Origin: Deltaproteobacteria bacterium
GTDB lineage: Bacteria > Desulfobacterota > DSM-4660 > Desulfatiglandales > HGW-15
DNA length: 64,000 nt
Assembly (NCBI GenBank): GCA_020060215.1
Contig: JAGVAP010000079.1
Location: forward strand, 1-64,000
Reading direction: 5' to 3'
The notes beneath the pieces are model-generated. The model was not told the DNA's origin. It did no database searches and saw nothing but the letters and a program-made list of their open reading frames with translations. Positions 39,817-49,163 of this stretch are shown one piece after another. Every line of letters begins with the position of its first letter. The stretch's first letter is position 1. Both the position numbers and the translations under genes were made by a program.

Positions 39817-41691
39817 ATGAGCCGGGTCGAATGCATCAGCAACCGCAACATCCGAATGATCGCCGCATATGTCAGCAGCAAGGTCGGGCACTCCAACGGC
39901 CTTTTCGAAGGCCTTCCCTACCCGACCGAACGGTTTCCTTCCAGCGAAGACTTCTTCCTGAACGAGGATGAATGGACCACACACGAGAATTTTGTCCGTG
40001 TCTTCCGGCGCGGGAAGGAGATGACCGGGGAGCCCTACTTTTACTTTTACTGCGGCGCCTCGGCCGCACCCCTGCGCTCCTGGGGCCGTCTGGACCATTT
40101 CGCCCGCGTTTTCGCAGGTCCGAGCGAAGGCTTCAGGAGGCTCCCCTTCTTCAACAAGAATTTCACGGACACCAAGGAACTCGACGTGATCCTCCCTCCC
40201 ACCTATTCCAAGAACTGCAGGAAGATTCGGACGGTCCTCAGGATTCACCATCACGAAGATATCGATGTGCACAAGGACTTTGTCGGCGATCCTTTCTCCA
40301 GGGGAATCATCTCCATCATCCCGTGCATATGGGGCCTCAGGCCTGCAGTCATTCGACAGCCGCTCAATCCATACGACCCCGAGATCCTCTTGAACCAGGA
40401 GCCTGAGTTCGCCCCCTTTCAGCTCGAAGCCAGGGTGGAGTCCGATTGCCTCTGGGTAAGGGATCCGGCGGACTCGCTCCGCAAGAAGGTCGGACGCAGG
40501 GTACTCCTCTGCCCGGATCAGGTGGCCGGCATTCCGGTTTACCTCGGCAGATACGTGGAAACGGAGAGTCCGAGATCGAGCGATCAGGGGGAGGCCGTGG
40601 ATGGACTTCTCATCACCGAGACCGTTCGGGCCGGAAACAGGGTCCTCCTGAAGGCGGGGGAGATCTTCAAGGCACCCTATTTCATCCTGGACATCACCTA
40701 TGACCGGTTCTCTTTCCGGAACCGCGTCGCCCAGCTCTTCCGCCCAAGAGAGAACCACGAGGAGTCAGGCACGGGGTTGATCGAGACCATTAACCGGCTC
40801 CGCGAGACCGTACGGGCAAGAAACAGGGCCTACAGCGAACTGGAAGGGGTGAACGGAGAGCTGATGGAGGCCAAGAAACGGGTGGACGAGTATGCGAAGA
40901 CCCTGGAGCAGAAGGTGGAGGAAAGGACGTCCGAGCTTCGGAAGGCGCAGGAGGAACTGATCCTCTTCAGCCGCGACCTTGAGTCCAAGGTGAACACCCA
41001 GGTGGAACAGCTCAGGAACTACAACGAGCTGATGCGGTACCTCTCCCCGAAGATCGCGGAGAAAATCCTGGCGACCGGAGGGATGCTCGGCACAGAGCCG
41101 CAGAGGAAGATGATGACGGTGCTCTTCTCCGACATCCGAAGCTTTTCATCTTTTACCGAAAACCTGGAACCGGAGGAACTCTTCCATCTCCTCCACAAGT
41201 ACATCTCCGAGATGACCCGGATCATCCATCAGTATGAAGGGACGCTGAACAAGATCATCGGAGACGGCATGCTGGTATTCTTCGGGGATCCGATCCCCAT
41301 GCCGGACCATGCCGAGAGGGCGGTGAAGACGGCCATCGACATGCAGAGGAAGGTGGCCGAACTGAAGCGGGAATGGCGCCATTACGGCCACGATCTGGGG
41401 ATCGGGATCGGGATCAACACGGGGTATATGACGGTCGGGAACATAGGATCGGACCTCCACAAGGACTACACCGTCATTGGAAACCAGGTCAACGTCGCGG
41501 CCCGACTGGAATCGCTCGCAAAAAGCGGGCAGATCCTCATCAGCCAGCGCACCTACAGCCGGGTCAAGAACCTCGTTGAAGCGGAAATGGTCGGTGAGAA
41601 CCACGTGAAGGGCATCTATCATCCGGTCATCACCTACAACGTGAAGGTACCGATGGAGCTTTCAGCTGTCAGCGTTCAGCTATCAGCCTAA
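39817..41691 (+). CDS. Class III adenylate/guanylate cyclase with coiled coil
   Basis: The 624-aa protein has an unassigned N-terminal domain (residues 1-310, including FNKNFTDTKELDVILPPTYS), a coiled coil (about 320-410, RETVRARNRAYSELEGVNGE and KTLEQKVEERTSELRKAQEE), and a class III cyclase domain at the C-terminus. The latter shows the metal Asp in LFSDIRSFSSF and the second Asp in IIGDGMLVFFGDP, plus NTGYMTVGNIGS and DYTVIGNQVNVAARLE. It should make cAMP or cGMP as a dimer. No membrane span is visible, so it is probably cytoplasmic. The last residues (MELSAVSVQLSA) are written by AGCTGTCAGC-like repeats, a captured dispersed repeat. Confidence 0.85.
   Translation: MSRVECISNRNIRMIAAYVSSKVGHSNGLFEGLPYPTERFPSSEDFFLNEDEWTTHENFVRVFRRGKEMTGEPYFYFYCGASAAPLRSWGRLDHFARVFAGPSEGFRRLPFFNKNFTDTKELDVILPPTYSKNCRKIRTVLRIHHHEDIDVHKDFVGDPFSRGIISIIPCIWGLRPAVIRQPLNPYDPEILLNQEPEFAPFQLEARVESDCLWVRDPADSLRKKVGRRVLLCPDQVAGIPVYLGRYVETESPRSSDQGEAVDGLLITETVRAGNRVLLKAGEIFKAPYFILDITYDRFSFRNRVAQLFRPRENHEESGTGLIETINRLRETVRARNRAYSELEGVNGELMEAKKRVDEYAKTLEQKVEERTSELRKAQEELILFSRDLESKVNTQVEQLRNYNELMRYLSPKIAEKILATGGMLGTEPQRKMMTVLFSDIRSFSSFTENLEPEELFHLLHKYISEMTRIIHQYEGTLNKIIGDGMLVFFGDPIPMPDHAERAVKTAIDMQRKVAELKREWRHYGHDLGIGIGINTGYMTVGNIGSDLHKDYTVIGNQVNVAARLESLAKSGQILISQRTYSRVKNLVEAEMVGENHVKGIYHPVITYNVKVPMELSAVSVQLSA
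41665..41690. repeat. CAGCTGTCAGCGTTCAGC repeat in cyclase 3' end
   Basis: The last codons consist of ttcagctgtcagcgttcagc plus tatcagcc, near-identical 9-10 bp units that encode the SAVSVQLSA tail. Confidence 0.65.
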
Positions 41692-41913
41692 ATCTCCGTA
41701 ACTCAGGTCCTTGGCTCTGCCGATCGCGCGAATCCGGAACAGGTCATTTCCGGATGAGCACTGGTGAACGGAGGCAAATCAGGATCGTCGGACAGCCCGG
41801 GAAGAGCGATTTGACTTCAAGCTCACAATCCAATACATTACGACACATTCGGAAAGAATGCCGAAACGGACCCCCACTTGAAACCACAGAATCGGAACTC
41901 CTGCGGACCTGCC

Positions 41914-43368
41914 ATGAAGGGAGACATCATCTTCGATGTAATCGGCAACACGAGCCCATTCTCCATGATGGGCGAGAGCAGCGGATATATGGTCACCGTG
42001 GATGACCGTTCCTATCTGCTGGAGTGCGGTTCCCCCATCTTTCCCACCCTTGGATACAAGGGCATTGCCCGGATTCAGGGCATCTTCGCCACCCACTCCC
42101 ACGAAGACCACAAACGATGGTTCACCGACATTGTGCTCTTCACTTTCTACAACCCACTGGTCAAACACAAGGTGAGGCTCATCTCCTCAGAGTCGGTCCT
42201 GGACGAGTATGCCAAGAACTCCAAGGGCGCCCTCGAGCGGTCCCTTTCCGCCGACTCCAAGCGGGTCGTGGATGTGCCCTATGACAGCATGGTGCAAAAC
42301 ATCGTCGTCGGACCCAGGAGCAGGTACCGGATAGCGCTCAAGACCACGGAAGACGGCGGGTTCCGATACCAGGTGGAGGACAGCGCCGGCGCTCCGGTGG
42401 GACCCGAACGGGCAAAGATCGTCATCAACCCCGCTGCGAACCGGCCCCGTCTCCTCTTCCGGGACCCCGTGAGCGGAGAGTGGGTCGAGCCCGAAAGCTA
42501 CTACCCGTTTTCCTCCAGCGTCTTTTACGAGGAGGACAAGAACATCTTCCACGATGAAGCGGCCGGACTGACCGTGGAGGCCATCAAATCCTGCGCCTGG
42601 CACGGGGTCCCGACCGTGGCCTTCCGGTTCAAGACCAAAAAGAACTGCCTGCTCTTCAGCTCGGACACGGTTTACAGGCCGTCTCTGTGGCGTGAGCTCT
42701 ACCAGGAATACCGCACACCGGTCTTCCGGAACATCACGCCGGAGGAATTCGAGAAAAAATCCATCCTCTATGGCGATATCAACGACTTCATAGAAAGGAC
42801 CTGGAGCCGGGAGCGTTATGAGAGCGCCATGTCCTCCTACGACGGCGCCGTGGTCGTCCATGATGTGGCCAGCAAGGGAAGCGTGGTGCACACCGACTAC
42901 TCCGATGTCGCGAACTGTCCCATCAGGCACCTCATTCTGACCCATAATCCGGACAACATCACGGCCTTTCGGCCCATCCTCACCTCAGGCAAGAGGCTCG
43001 TCGTCAGGGACGGGCGGCCTTATGAATCGGTCAAGGGCGTACTTCACAAGCTGGACGCGGACGTATACATCCGCCACTTCGCATGCAACATGGTGGGGTA
43101 CAGGTCTCCCAGGGGGGCATACAAGGTGATCGAGCGGGATGGGACCCTGGGCATTGTGGAGGCCCGGAGCGCCGACAAGGGGATTATGAAGGTGAATCTC
43201 TATGAGGATGTGGGGGGCGAGTATTTCCCTGTGCTCAAGGATCCCGGACGGTTCTACACCGTCCGGACGGACGGAAAGGTGGAAGAGGTGACGGTCGAAG
43301 AAAGGTCGAGCAGAGGGGTGGTGGTCAAGGGCAGGCGAGGCAAAATCGGGAAAAACGGCCGGAGATGA
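41914..43368 (+). CDS. Metallo-beta-lactamase-fold protein
   Basis: The 484-aa protein starts at ATG 41914 (MKGDIIFDVIGNTSPFSMMG). It carries the MBL zinc motif ATHSHEDHKRW (H-x-H-x-D-H) near residue 60, later LLFSSDTVYRP and a VVVHDVAS...LILTHNPDNI pair that can provide the remaining ligands. A region of about 120 residues (120-240) is inserted between the first two ligand groups, and a C-terminal extension of about 100 residues follows. The neighbouring cyclase hints at a role in cyclic-nucleotide signalling, but any hydrolase substrate is possible. Confidence 0.75.
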   Translation: MKGDIIFDVIGNTSPFSMMGESSGYMVTVDDRSYLLECGSPIFPTLGYKGIARIQGIFATHSHEDHKRWFTDIVLFTFYNPLVKHKVRLISSESVLDEYAKNSKGALERSLSADSKRVVDVPYDSMVQNIVVGPRSRYRIALKTTEDGGFRYQVEDSAGAPVGPERAKIVINPAANRPRLLFRDPVSGEWVEPESYYPFSSSVFYEEDKNIFHDEAAGLTVEAIKSCAWHGVPTVAFRFKTKKNCLLFSSDTVYRPSLWRELYQEYRTPVFRNITPEEFEKKSILYGDINDFIERTWSRERYESAMSSYDGAVVVHDVASKGSVVHTDYSDVANCPIRHLILTHNPDNITAFRPILTSGKRLVVRDGRPYESVKGVLHKLDADVYIRHFACNMVGYRSPRGAYKVIERDGTLGIVEARSADKGIMKVNLYEDVGGEYFPVLKDPGRFYTVRTDGKVEEVTVEERSSRGVVVKGRRGKIGKNGRR

Positions 43369-43371
43369 AGG

Positions 43372-44637
43372 CTAACGATCCTCTTCGGACCCGCCGATAT
43401 CCACAAGCCGGTTCAGGTCCCCCACCGCATGCCGGATCCCTTCCACACCTTTGGCCTGCTCCGCGGAACAAGCGGCGATCTTGCCCATGAGCTCCACGAC
43501 CCTGCCGACCCTTTCGGAAAGATCCGAGATCCTTTTGCTGGTGTGCGATACGAGCTGGTTCCCGCCCTCGATCTTGCTGACCGTATTTTCCACCAAACCC
43601 GCCGTGTTCTTGGCGGACTCGGCCGACTTCATGGCCAGGTTTCTCACCTCCCCGGCAACCACTGCAAACCCGGCGCCCGCCTCCCCTGCCCTTGCGGCCT
43701 CCACGGCCGCGTTCAAGGCGAGCAGATTGGTCTGAAAGGCGATCTCATCAATGGTCCTCATGATCTTGGACGTCTCCTTGCTCGCGTTGGAGATCTCGTC
43801 CATGGAGCCCGTGAGCTCCGACATGGAGTGGTTGGCCTGCCGAACCACGGCCTCGGACTCCTTCATGACCCTGTCCGCCTCCTCGGCAGAGCCCACATTG
43901 TCCTGGGCCATCCCCGCGATCTCCTCAGAGATCCTCGCGAGTTTACCGGCGCTCTCCCGGACCTTTTCGAAGGTTTTTCCGAGATTCTGGGCCATCTTCT
44001 CGATCTCCTCCTGCGACTGCTGCTGTTCAGCGAGCGCGGCCTGCTGCATCTGCTCCTGGATCTGAAAGGCCCATTTGAGCCCCCGATCGTTGAAGTAGAT
44101 GGTGATGCACAGACCCAGGAAAGGACCGATCGTGTTGGCGATGTGTGCCTCGATCATCTGCTTTTCCGTCAGAGGAAATGTAGGGAGAGGGATTCCTTGC
44201 ACGTGGATGAAGGTATAGGTGAAGATCTCCAGCAGCATGACGCCGGACCAGAATATCATGCTCCGAAAGCCGACAAAGGTGGCTGCGAACACCGGAAGGA
44301 CCAGGTTCCAAGCAACTCCCGAGGAGAGAAGCCCGCCCGTGTAGAAAGGGAGAATCGTGAAATGCCAGGCCATCGCCGCCATGATCCCGTTCCCCATGAC
44401 GGCAATCGACCCGGTCCGCCTGAAGATGAACGGGATCACGAGGGAGACCACGATCATGACTACAAACATGCTTACAGCCAGTTGGTTGCACCCCAGCTTG
44501 TACCACTTGAGGAAATTGGGGAAAAAGAAGAGGAAAGCGATCTGGGTGAGCAAGACGAGCTGTCTGGCCTGACGGTAAACGCGAGGATCTCGGTTCAGGC
44601 TTTCGGGGATGAAAAAGGAGATGTACCTGTCGATCAT
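43372..44637 (-). CDS. Methyl-accepting chemotaxis protein with six-span membrane sensor
   Basis: Start ATG 44637 follows CGAGAGGAG. The 421-aa protein has six hydrophobic spans in residues 1-190 (such as [18 protein letters not shown] and [18 protein letters not shown]), a helical linker, and the MCP signalling hairpin [20 protein letters not shown] followed by [20 protein letters not shown]. It lacks the usual periplasmic ligand domain; six-span sensors resembling this are found in some chemoreceptor-like proteins that sense membrane or internal cues. The C-terminus lacks a clear CheR-tethering pentapeptide. It converges with the MBL gene with only 3 bp between. Confidence 0.85.
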   Translation of the reverse strand: MIDRYISFFIPESLNRDPRVYRQARQLVLLTQIAFLFFFPNFLKWYKLGCNQLAVSMFVVMIVVSLVIPFIFRRTGSIAVMGNGIMAAMAWHFTILPFYTGGLLSSGVAWNLVLPVFAATFVGFRSMIFWSGVMLLEIFTYTFIHVQGIPLPTFPLTEKQMIEAHIANTIGPFLGLCITIYFNDRGLKWAFQIQEQMQQAALAEQQQSQEEIEKMAQNLGKTFEKVRESAGKLARISEEIAGMAQDNVGSAEEADRVMKESEAVVRQANHSMSELTGSMDEISNASKETSKIMRTIDEIAFQTNLLALNAAVEAARAGEAGAGFAVVAGEVRNLAMKSAESAKNTAGLVENTVSKIEGGNQLVSHTSKRISDLSERVGRVVELMGKIAACSAEQAKGVEGIRHAVGDLNRLVDIGGSEEDR

Positions 44638-44971
44638 ATCCGGCTCCTCTCGGGAGTGCAGACGGAAATCCCACCGCACCATCCATCTGCACAGGCTTCC
44701 TCCTTCCATGGACCACGGGAGGACACGTGTTAGGATCGGCATTTCCCGCCAAGACTTGAAGCTTAAGGATGCGAAATGAACCGGAATCGGGGAGAATGCC
44801 GGCGCAGTCGGAAACGTCCGGAAGGAGTTGGAACGCGGAAATCGAATGGAAAACGCGATTCGTCCCAGAAGGAATCATATTCTCGCCCGGTAGTCGACTG
44901 AACGAAACCGGGTCTTTTCATGGCAGTTGTGGCCTTGTTATGCCTCGTTTTTGCAAGGGTTTCACACTCCA
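44638..44971. other. Gene-free spacer of 334 bp
   Basis: It lies between the Fe-S flavoprotein gene and the chemoreceptor gene, both on the minus strand. I see no gene, strong hairpin terminator or clear promoter, so the chemoreceptor may be read with the upstream operon or from an unrecognised promoter. Confidence 0.4.
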
Positions 44972-47479
44972 CTAGAAGAGGTCGTCGTCCAGCCCGCCCC
45001 CGGGCATCTGACCATGCTCCTGGAGGTATCGCTGGATCAACTCGCTTTCCCTCTTGGAGTACATTTTGTCTTCTTCGAAATCGAACCATTTTGCCTTTTC
45101 GTATTCTTCGAGGGCCTGCAGCAGTTCGCGCCTCAGGTTGGCCGTCCCCTGTATGGCCAGGACATGGTGGTTTTCGTCATAGAGATGGAATACGCCCTCC
45201 GTCTCCGGAACCGGTTTCACATGCTCCGGATTGAAAGCCAGCCGGTTCTCGGGGGGCGAGGGATTGCACCCCATGAAGAGGCGCAGGTCGCATTGGAGAC
45301 AGCGGCTTGCCTCCTTCGCGGCCTGCTCTTTGGAAAGACCGAGGGAGACCTCCTGGAATCCCTGACGCCTGAGTGAGAGGTCGAGTTCCGGACCTTTTTC
45401 ACGACTCCAGGAGGAGAAGCCCTCTGTACGTCCGAGGTATTGTCCCGGCGCGCCCCGCTCGAAGAGCGTCTCCTCGATCACGCCGCTACCCCCCAGGGCC
45501 TTATCCATTTCCGAGGCCGCCTTTCGCCCGGCTGCGACGGCGTGGATGATCGACCCCGGCGCCGTGGTCGCATCCCCTCCGGCGTACACGCCGGTCATCC
45601 CTGTGCAAAGCGTATCATGGTCGACGACGATGAGCCCTCTACGAGTGGAGATCCCCTTCTCTCCCTCCAAAAAAGAGAGGTCCGCTTCCTGCCCGACCGC
45701 CAAGATCACCTGATCCCGGGCGATCACTCTCTTGGCCTCCCCGTACCGTGGATGGAACAACCCCTGGTCATCGAAGACCGAAACGCAGTCAACCATTTCC
45801 ACGCCGGTGATTCGGCCCCCCTCGCTCAAGATCCGGTTCGGTCCCCACGACGGCAGGAGTTCCACCCCCTCTGCCATGGCTCCCTCCACTTCCCAAGGAT
45901 GGGCCGGCATCTCCTCTCGTCTCTCCAGACAAGCCATGATGACCTGGGCGGCTCCGCACCTCAGGGCCGTCAGGGCCACGTCCACGGCCACATTGCCTCC
46001 TCCGATGACGATGACCCTTTCCCTCATCCGTGTGTTCCGGCCTTCTGCGATCCTCCCCAGGAAGTCCACACCCCACAGTACATCGGGCAAATCGGATCCC
46101 TCCAGGGGGATCCGCCGGCTCGCCTGGGCACCGATACCCAGGAAAACGGCCTCAAAACCGGAACCTTTGAGCTGCTCCAGCGTGATCTCCCTTCCCAAGG
46201 TTTGTCCGGGCTTGAAATCGATTCCCAAATCGAAGATCTCGCGGATCTCCCTGTCCAGCAGATCCTCCGGCAGCCGATACCTGGGAATTCCGTATCGCAT
46301 CATCCCTCCGGGTTTTTCCCTGGATTCGAAAACCGTGACCGCATGTCCCGCTTTTCGGAGGTAAAAGGCGGCCGTGAGCCCCGCGGGACCCGCCCCCACC
46401 ACGGCGGCCCTTTTTCCCGTTGACGCCACCCATCGGGCCTTCTTCTTCCAGAATCCCCGGTCTCCGTCCGCCGCATACCTTTTGAGCGCACAGATGGAGA
46501 TTGGTTCATTCACTTCTCCCCGACGGCAAGCCCCTTCACAGGGGTGGGGACAGACCCTTCCCAGAATGCCCGGGAAGGGAACCTTCTCACGGATTACGGC
46601 ATTGGCTTCATCCGGTCTGCCGCTGGCGACTAACCGCAAGTACGACGGGATGTCGATGTGGGCCGGGCAGGCCTCTTTGCAGGGTACCAGATCTTCCGCC
46701 TCTTTTCCCGGCCTCACGGACTTGTCCATCAATGCCCCTGTAGGACAGACCTCCACGCACGCAGTGCAGTACCTGCAACCGGATTCACCGAGGCTGGGAC
46801 CGAGCGAACCTACTCGGATTTCTCCTTGGTCGTCGTACACGAAACCGATTGCCTCAACACCGCGCAGGTCCCGGCAAGCCCTCACGCATCTCGTACAGCC
46901 GATGCAGAGATTGTAGTCCCTTGTGAAAAGGGCGTCCTTTTCCAGGACAGGGAGACCGGGGGGAACCCATTTAGGCGTTTGAGGTGGAATCCCCACATAC
47001 TCTGCGACGGCCTGGAGCTCACAATGGCCGAACTGAACACAGCACCTTTCGTTTTCAGGCACATTGGTGGAGCATTGACTGCGGCTACATCCCTCTCTCT
47101 GGGCGCAGGTCAGACAGGCGTGAGGGTGTCGCGCAAGAATGAGGATGAGGTTTTCCCGCCTTTTATCCTTTACGCGTTCACTTTCGGTGAAAACCACCAT
47201 CCCTTGTTGAACCTCAGTTGAACAGGAACTTACGAGGCCCGCTTCTCCCTGGATCTCAACAAGGCACATCCCACATGGCCTTGCCCCTTCCCCTGGCCTT
47301 TTGTTCTCGATCCTTTTCTCGCCCTCAAAGATCACTTGTGCCGCTTTACTGCCTTTGGCAGGGGGGAGATCAGGATGATGGCACAATGTGGGAATATAGA
47401 TCCCCATCCGCCGGGCGGCCTCAAGAACACTGCTCCCTGGAGGTACCTCGGTCTGCTTACCGTTGATCGTCAGTTTCAC
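44972..47479 (-). CDS. NuoG/GltD-like iron-sulfur flavoprotein oxidoreductase
   Basis: This 835-aa protein joins an N-terminal NuoG-like Fe-S part and a C-terminal GltD-like flavoprotein. The Fe-S part has a [2Fe-2S] site (LCHH, RPCGMCLVEI, SSCS), a His/Cys-type cluster (HPHACLTCAQREGCSRSQC) and two ferredoxin clusters (CIGCTRCVRACRD, CRYCTACVEVCPTGA). Next come CKEACPAHIDIPSYL, the FAD fold VVGAGPAGLTAAFYLRKAGH and the NAD(P) fold VIVIGGGNVAVDVALTALRC. It should move electrons between ferredoxin or acyl-CoA dehydrogenases and NAD(P)H, possibly by bifurcation. It ends the leftward beta-oxidation operon, directly after a ferredoxin gene. Confidence 0.85.
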   Translation of the reverse strand: MKLTINGKQTEVPPGSSVLEAARRMGIYIPTLCHHPDLPPAKGSKAAQVIFEGEKRIENKRPGEGARPCGMCLVEIQGEAGLVSSCSTEVQQGMVVFTESERVKDKRRENLILILARHPHACLTCAQREGCSRSQCSTNVPENERCCVQFGHCELQAVAEYVGIPPQTPKWVPPGLPVLEKDALFTRDYNLCIGCTRCVRACRDLRGVEAIGFVYDDQGEIRVGSLGPSLGESGCRYCTACVEVCPTGALMDKSVRPGKEAEDLVPCKEACPAHIDIPSYLRLVASGRPDEANAVIREKVPFPGILGRVCPHPCEGACRRGEVNEPISICALKRYAADGDRGFWKKKARWVASTGKRAAVVGAGPAGLTAAFYLRKAGHAVTVFESREKPGGMMRYGIPRYRLPEDLLDREIREIFDLGIDFKPGQTLGREITLEQLKGSGFEAVFLGIGAQASRRIPLEGSDLPDVLWGVDFLGRIAEGRNTRMRERVIVIGGGNVAVDVALTALRCGAAQVIMACLERREEMPAHPWEVEGAMAEGVELLPSWGPNRILSEGGRITGVEMVDCVSVFDDQGLFHPRYGEAKRVIARDQVILAVGQEADLSFLEGEKGISTRRGLIVVDHDTLCTGMTGVYAGGDATTAPGSIIHAVAAGRKAASEMDKALGGSGVIEETLFERGAPGQYLGRTEGFSSWSREKGPELDLSLRRQGFQEVSLGLSKEQAAKEASRCLQCDLRLFMGCNPSPPENRLAFNPEHVKPVPETEGVFHLYDENHHVLAIQGTANLRRELLQALEEYEKAKWFDFEEDKMYSKRESELIQRYLQEHGQMPGGGLDDDLF

Positions 47480-47501
47480 CTATCGCGCCCCCTTCCCTTC
47501 T

Positions 47502-47792
47502 CTACCAAGAATGGGAAATAGCCCCCGCTTTACAGGCTCCCACACATGGCAAGGTTGGACGGGCCTGGGACGGTTTGCAGGGATTGCATTCGTACTTGAT
47601 CTTCTTCCGTTTGGTCGGATTCACGACAACCACAGGGTCGTCCCTCATTGGATCGTTTGGGTCTTCGCCAAGGACTTGAAAGATCGCCGCGGGACATACG
47701 GGCACGCAGTCACCGCACCCGTTGCATAGACCCGTGTCGATGGTGATGAAGAAGTCACCCGACGCATCCTTATATCCATAGTTAGCAAGCAC
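47502..47792 (-). CDS. Small ferredoxin-type Fe-S protein
   Basis: Starts at GTG 47792 after GTGGAGG. The 96-aa product carries GLCNGCGDCVPVCPAAIFQV, a clean [4Fe-4S] site, and then CNPCKPSQARPTLPCVGACK, which looks like a second incomplete cluster. It would carry low-potential electrons. It precedes the large Fe-S flavoprotein by 22 bp, suggesting that they work as a pair. An upstream in-frame start at 47954 is rejected because no homology supports the extra residues. Confidence 0.8.
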   Translation of the reverse strand: MLANYGYKDASGDFFITIDTGLCNGCGDCVPVCPAAIFQVLGEDPNDPMRDDPVVVVNPTKRKKIKYECNPCKPSQARPTLPCVGACKAGAISHSW

Positions 47793-47981
47793 TGAAAACC
47801 TCCACTCGGAAAGCCAAGAAAGTGTTCCCGAAAAAAACCAGAGAAGAATACCTCCAGCTGGCATTACGCGACGCCAGGGATAAGACTTTCGGGGTTCGCC
47901 TAGAATGGCCGGCATGCAACCTTTCCACCCCAAATCAGTCGTGCGTGGATTCAATGCAACTTCGCATAAGCGGGCGGGCCT

Positions 47982-49136
47982 TCATCTTTCCCCCGAAAGG
48001 ATTCGCCCGATGATGAGCCGTTGGATCTCAGAAGTGCCTTCGACGATTTGAAGCAGCTTGGATCCCCGATAGTATCTGCATACAGGGGTCTCTTCCATAA
48101 ACCCGTAACCGCCGTGAATTTGAACGGCGTCACTGGCGACCTTTTCAGCCATCTCGGACCCAAAGAGTTTCGCAACGGTTGCTTCAAAGGTATGCTTCTT
48201 CCCAAGATCCTTCAGCGACGCCGCCTTCAGGTATTGATTTCTGGCCAATTCGATGGAAACGGCCATATCGGCCAATTTGAACTGTACCGCCTGAAAATCG
48301 AAGATGGGTTTTCCGAACTGTGTTCTTCTCCTCGCGAAATCAAGGGAATCTTCAAGACACGCCCGAGCCAGGCCAACAGCCATGGCGGCCAGACTGATCC
48401 GGCCGGTTTCAAGGACGGCAAGGTGTTGTGCAAAGCCACGGGTTGGATCCCCCAGCAGGTTCTCGGCAGGTATTCTGCAGTCCCTCAAAATCACCTCATG
48501 TGTCGCAGAGGCATTCCAGGACATCTTCCTGTATCGCTCTCCGAGATGAAAACCAGGAGAGCCCTTGGGAACAACAAAAGTCGATATCGTTCCCCTTTCG
48601 GACTCGTCTCCATCCACCCTTGCCGCTGCGATGAGAATAGACGCATTGTCCAGCCCGATATTCGTGATGAACTGCTTCGTCCCATTCAGAACCCATTGCC
48701 CTCGATTCAGAACAGCGGATGTGCGCAATGATCCTGCGTCTGAACCGGAGTCGGGCTCCGTTAGGCCGAAAGCGCCAATCTTCTCTCCTTTGGCAATAGG
48801 GATGAGCCAACGCGCTTTTTGTCTTTCGGTCCCAAAGGCGAAGAGTTCCTGTCCGACAATACTGGTCGTGACGTCCAAGAGAGCACCGAGGGTGATATCC
48901 GCCCGCGAAATCTCCTCAATACATAGATGCATTTCCACCCAGTTCCCGCCGGTGCCGCCGTATGCTTCCGGAAATGGAATTCCCATGAACCCGAGACTCC
49001 CCATTTTTTCTATAATGTCATAGGGGTAGGCTCCGGTCCTCTCCATCTCCTCGCCCCGCGGCATGATCTCCTTCCTGGCGAAGCTCCTCACCTCTCTGCG
49101 GATCATTTCTTGTTCCGGTGTAAGGTCGAATTCCAT
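47982..49136 (-). CDS. Acyl-CoA dehydrogenase
   Basis: The 384-aa flavoprotein shows the full acyl-CoA dehydrogenase signature: GLTEPDSGSDAGSLRTSAVL, GTKQFITNIGLDNASILIAA, RTQFGKPIFDFQAVQFKLAD and QIHGGYGFMEETPVCRYYRG, with the catalytic Glu in IVEGTSEIQRLIIGR. It oxidises an acyl-CoA at C2-C3 and passes electrons to an electron-transfer flavoprotein or dedicated carrier. The ATG at 49136 is preferred over TTG 49145. It is one of two acyl-CoA dehydrogenases in this operon, so two substrates or two chain steps are likely. Confidence 0.9.
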   Translation of the reverse strand: MEFDLTPEQEMIRREVRSFARKEIMPRGEEMERTGAYPYDIIEKMGSLGFMGIPFPEAYGGTGGNWVEMHLCIEEISRADITLGALLDVTTSIVGQELFAFGTERQKARWLIPIAKGEKIGAFGLTEPDSGSDAGSLRTSAVLNRGQWVLNGTKQFITNIGLDNASILIAAARVDGDESERGTISTFVVPKGSPGFHLGERYRKMSWNASATHEVILRDCRIPAENLLGDPTRGFAQHLAVLETGRISLAAMAVGLARACLEDSLDFARRRTQFGKPIFDFQAVQFKLADMAVSIELARNQYLKAASLKDLGKKHTFEATVAKLFGSEMAEKVASDAVQIHGGYGFMEETPVCRYYRGSKLLQIVEGTSEIQRLIIGRILSGER

Positions 49137-49163
49137 GCTCTGCAATCAGTCGTCTTTGAGATC

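Noticed and set aside
43429..44733. Long plus-strand open frame over the chemoreceptor gene
   Set aside because: It is antisense to a clear MCP; His/Asp/Arg-rich composition without domains is typical of high-GC antisense frames.
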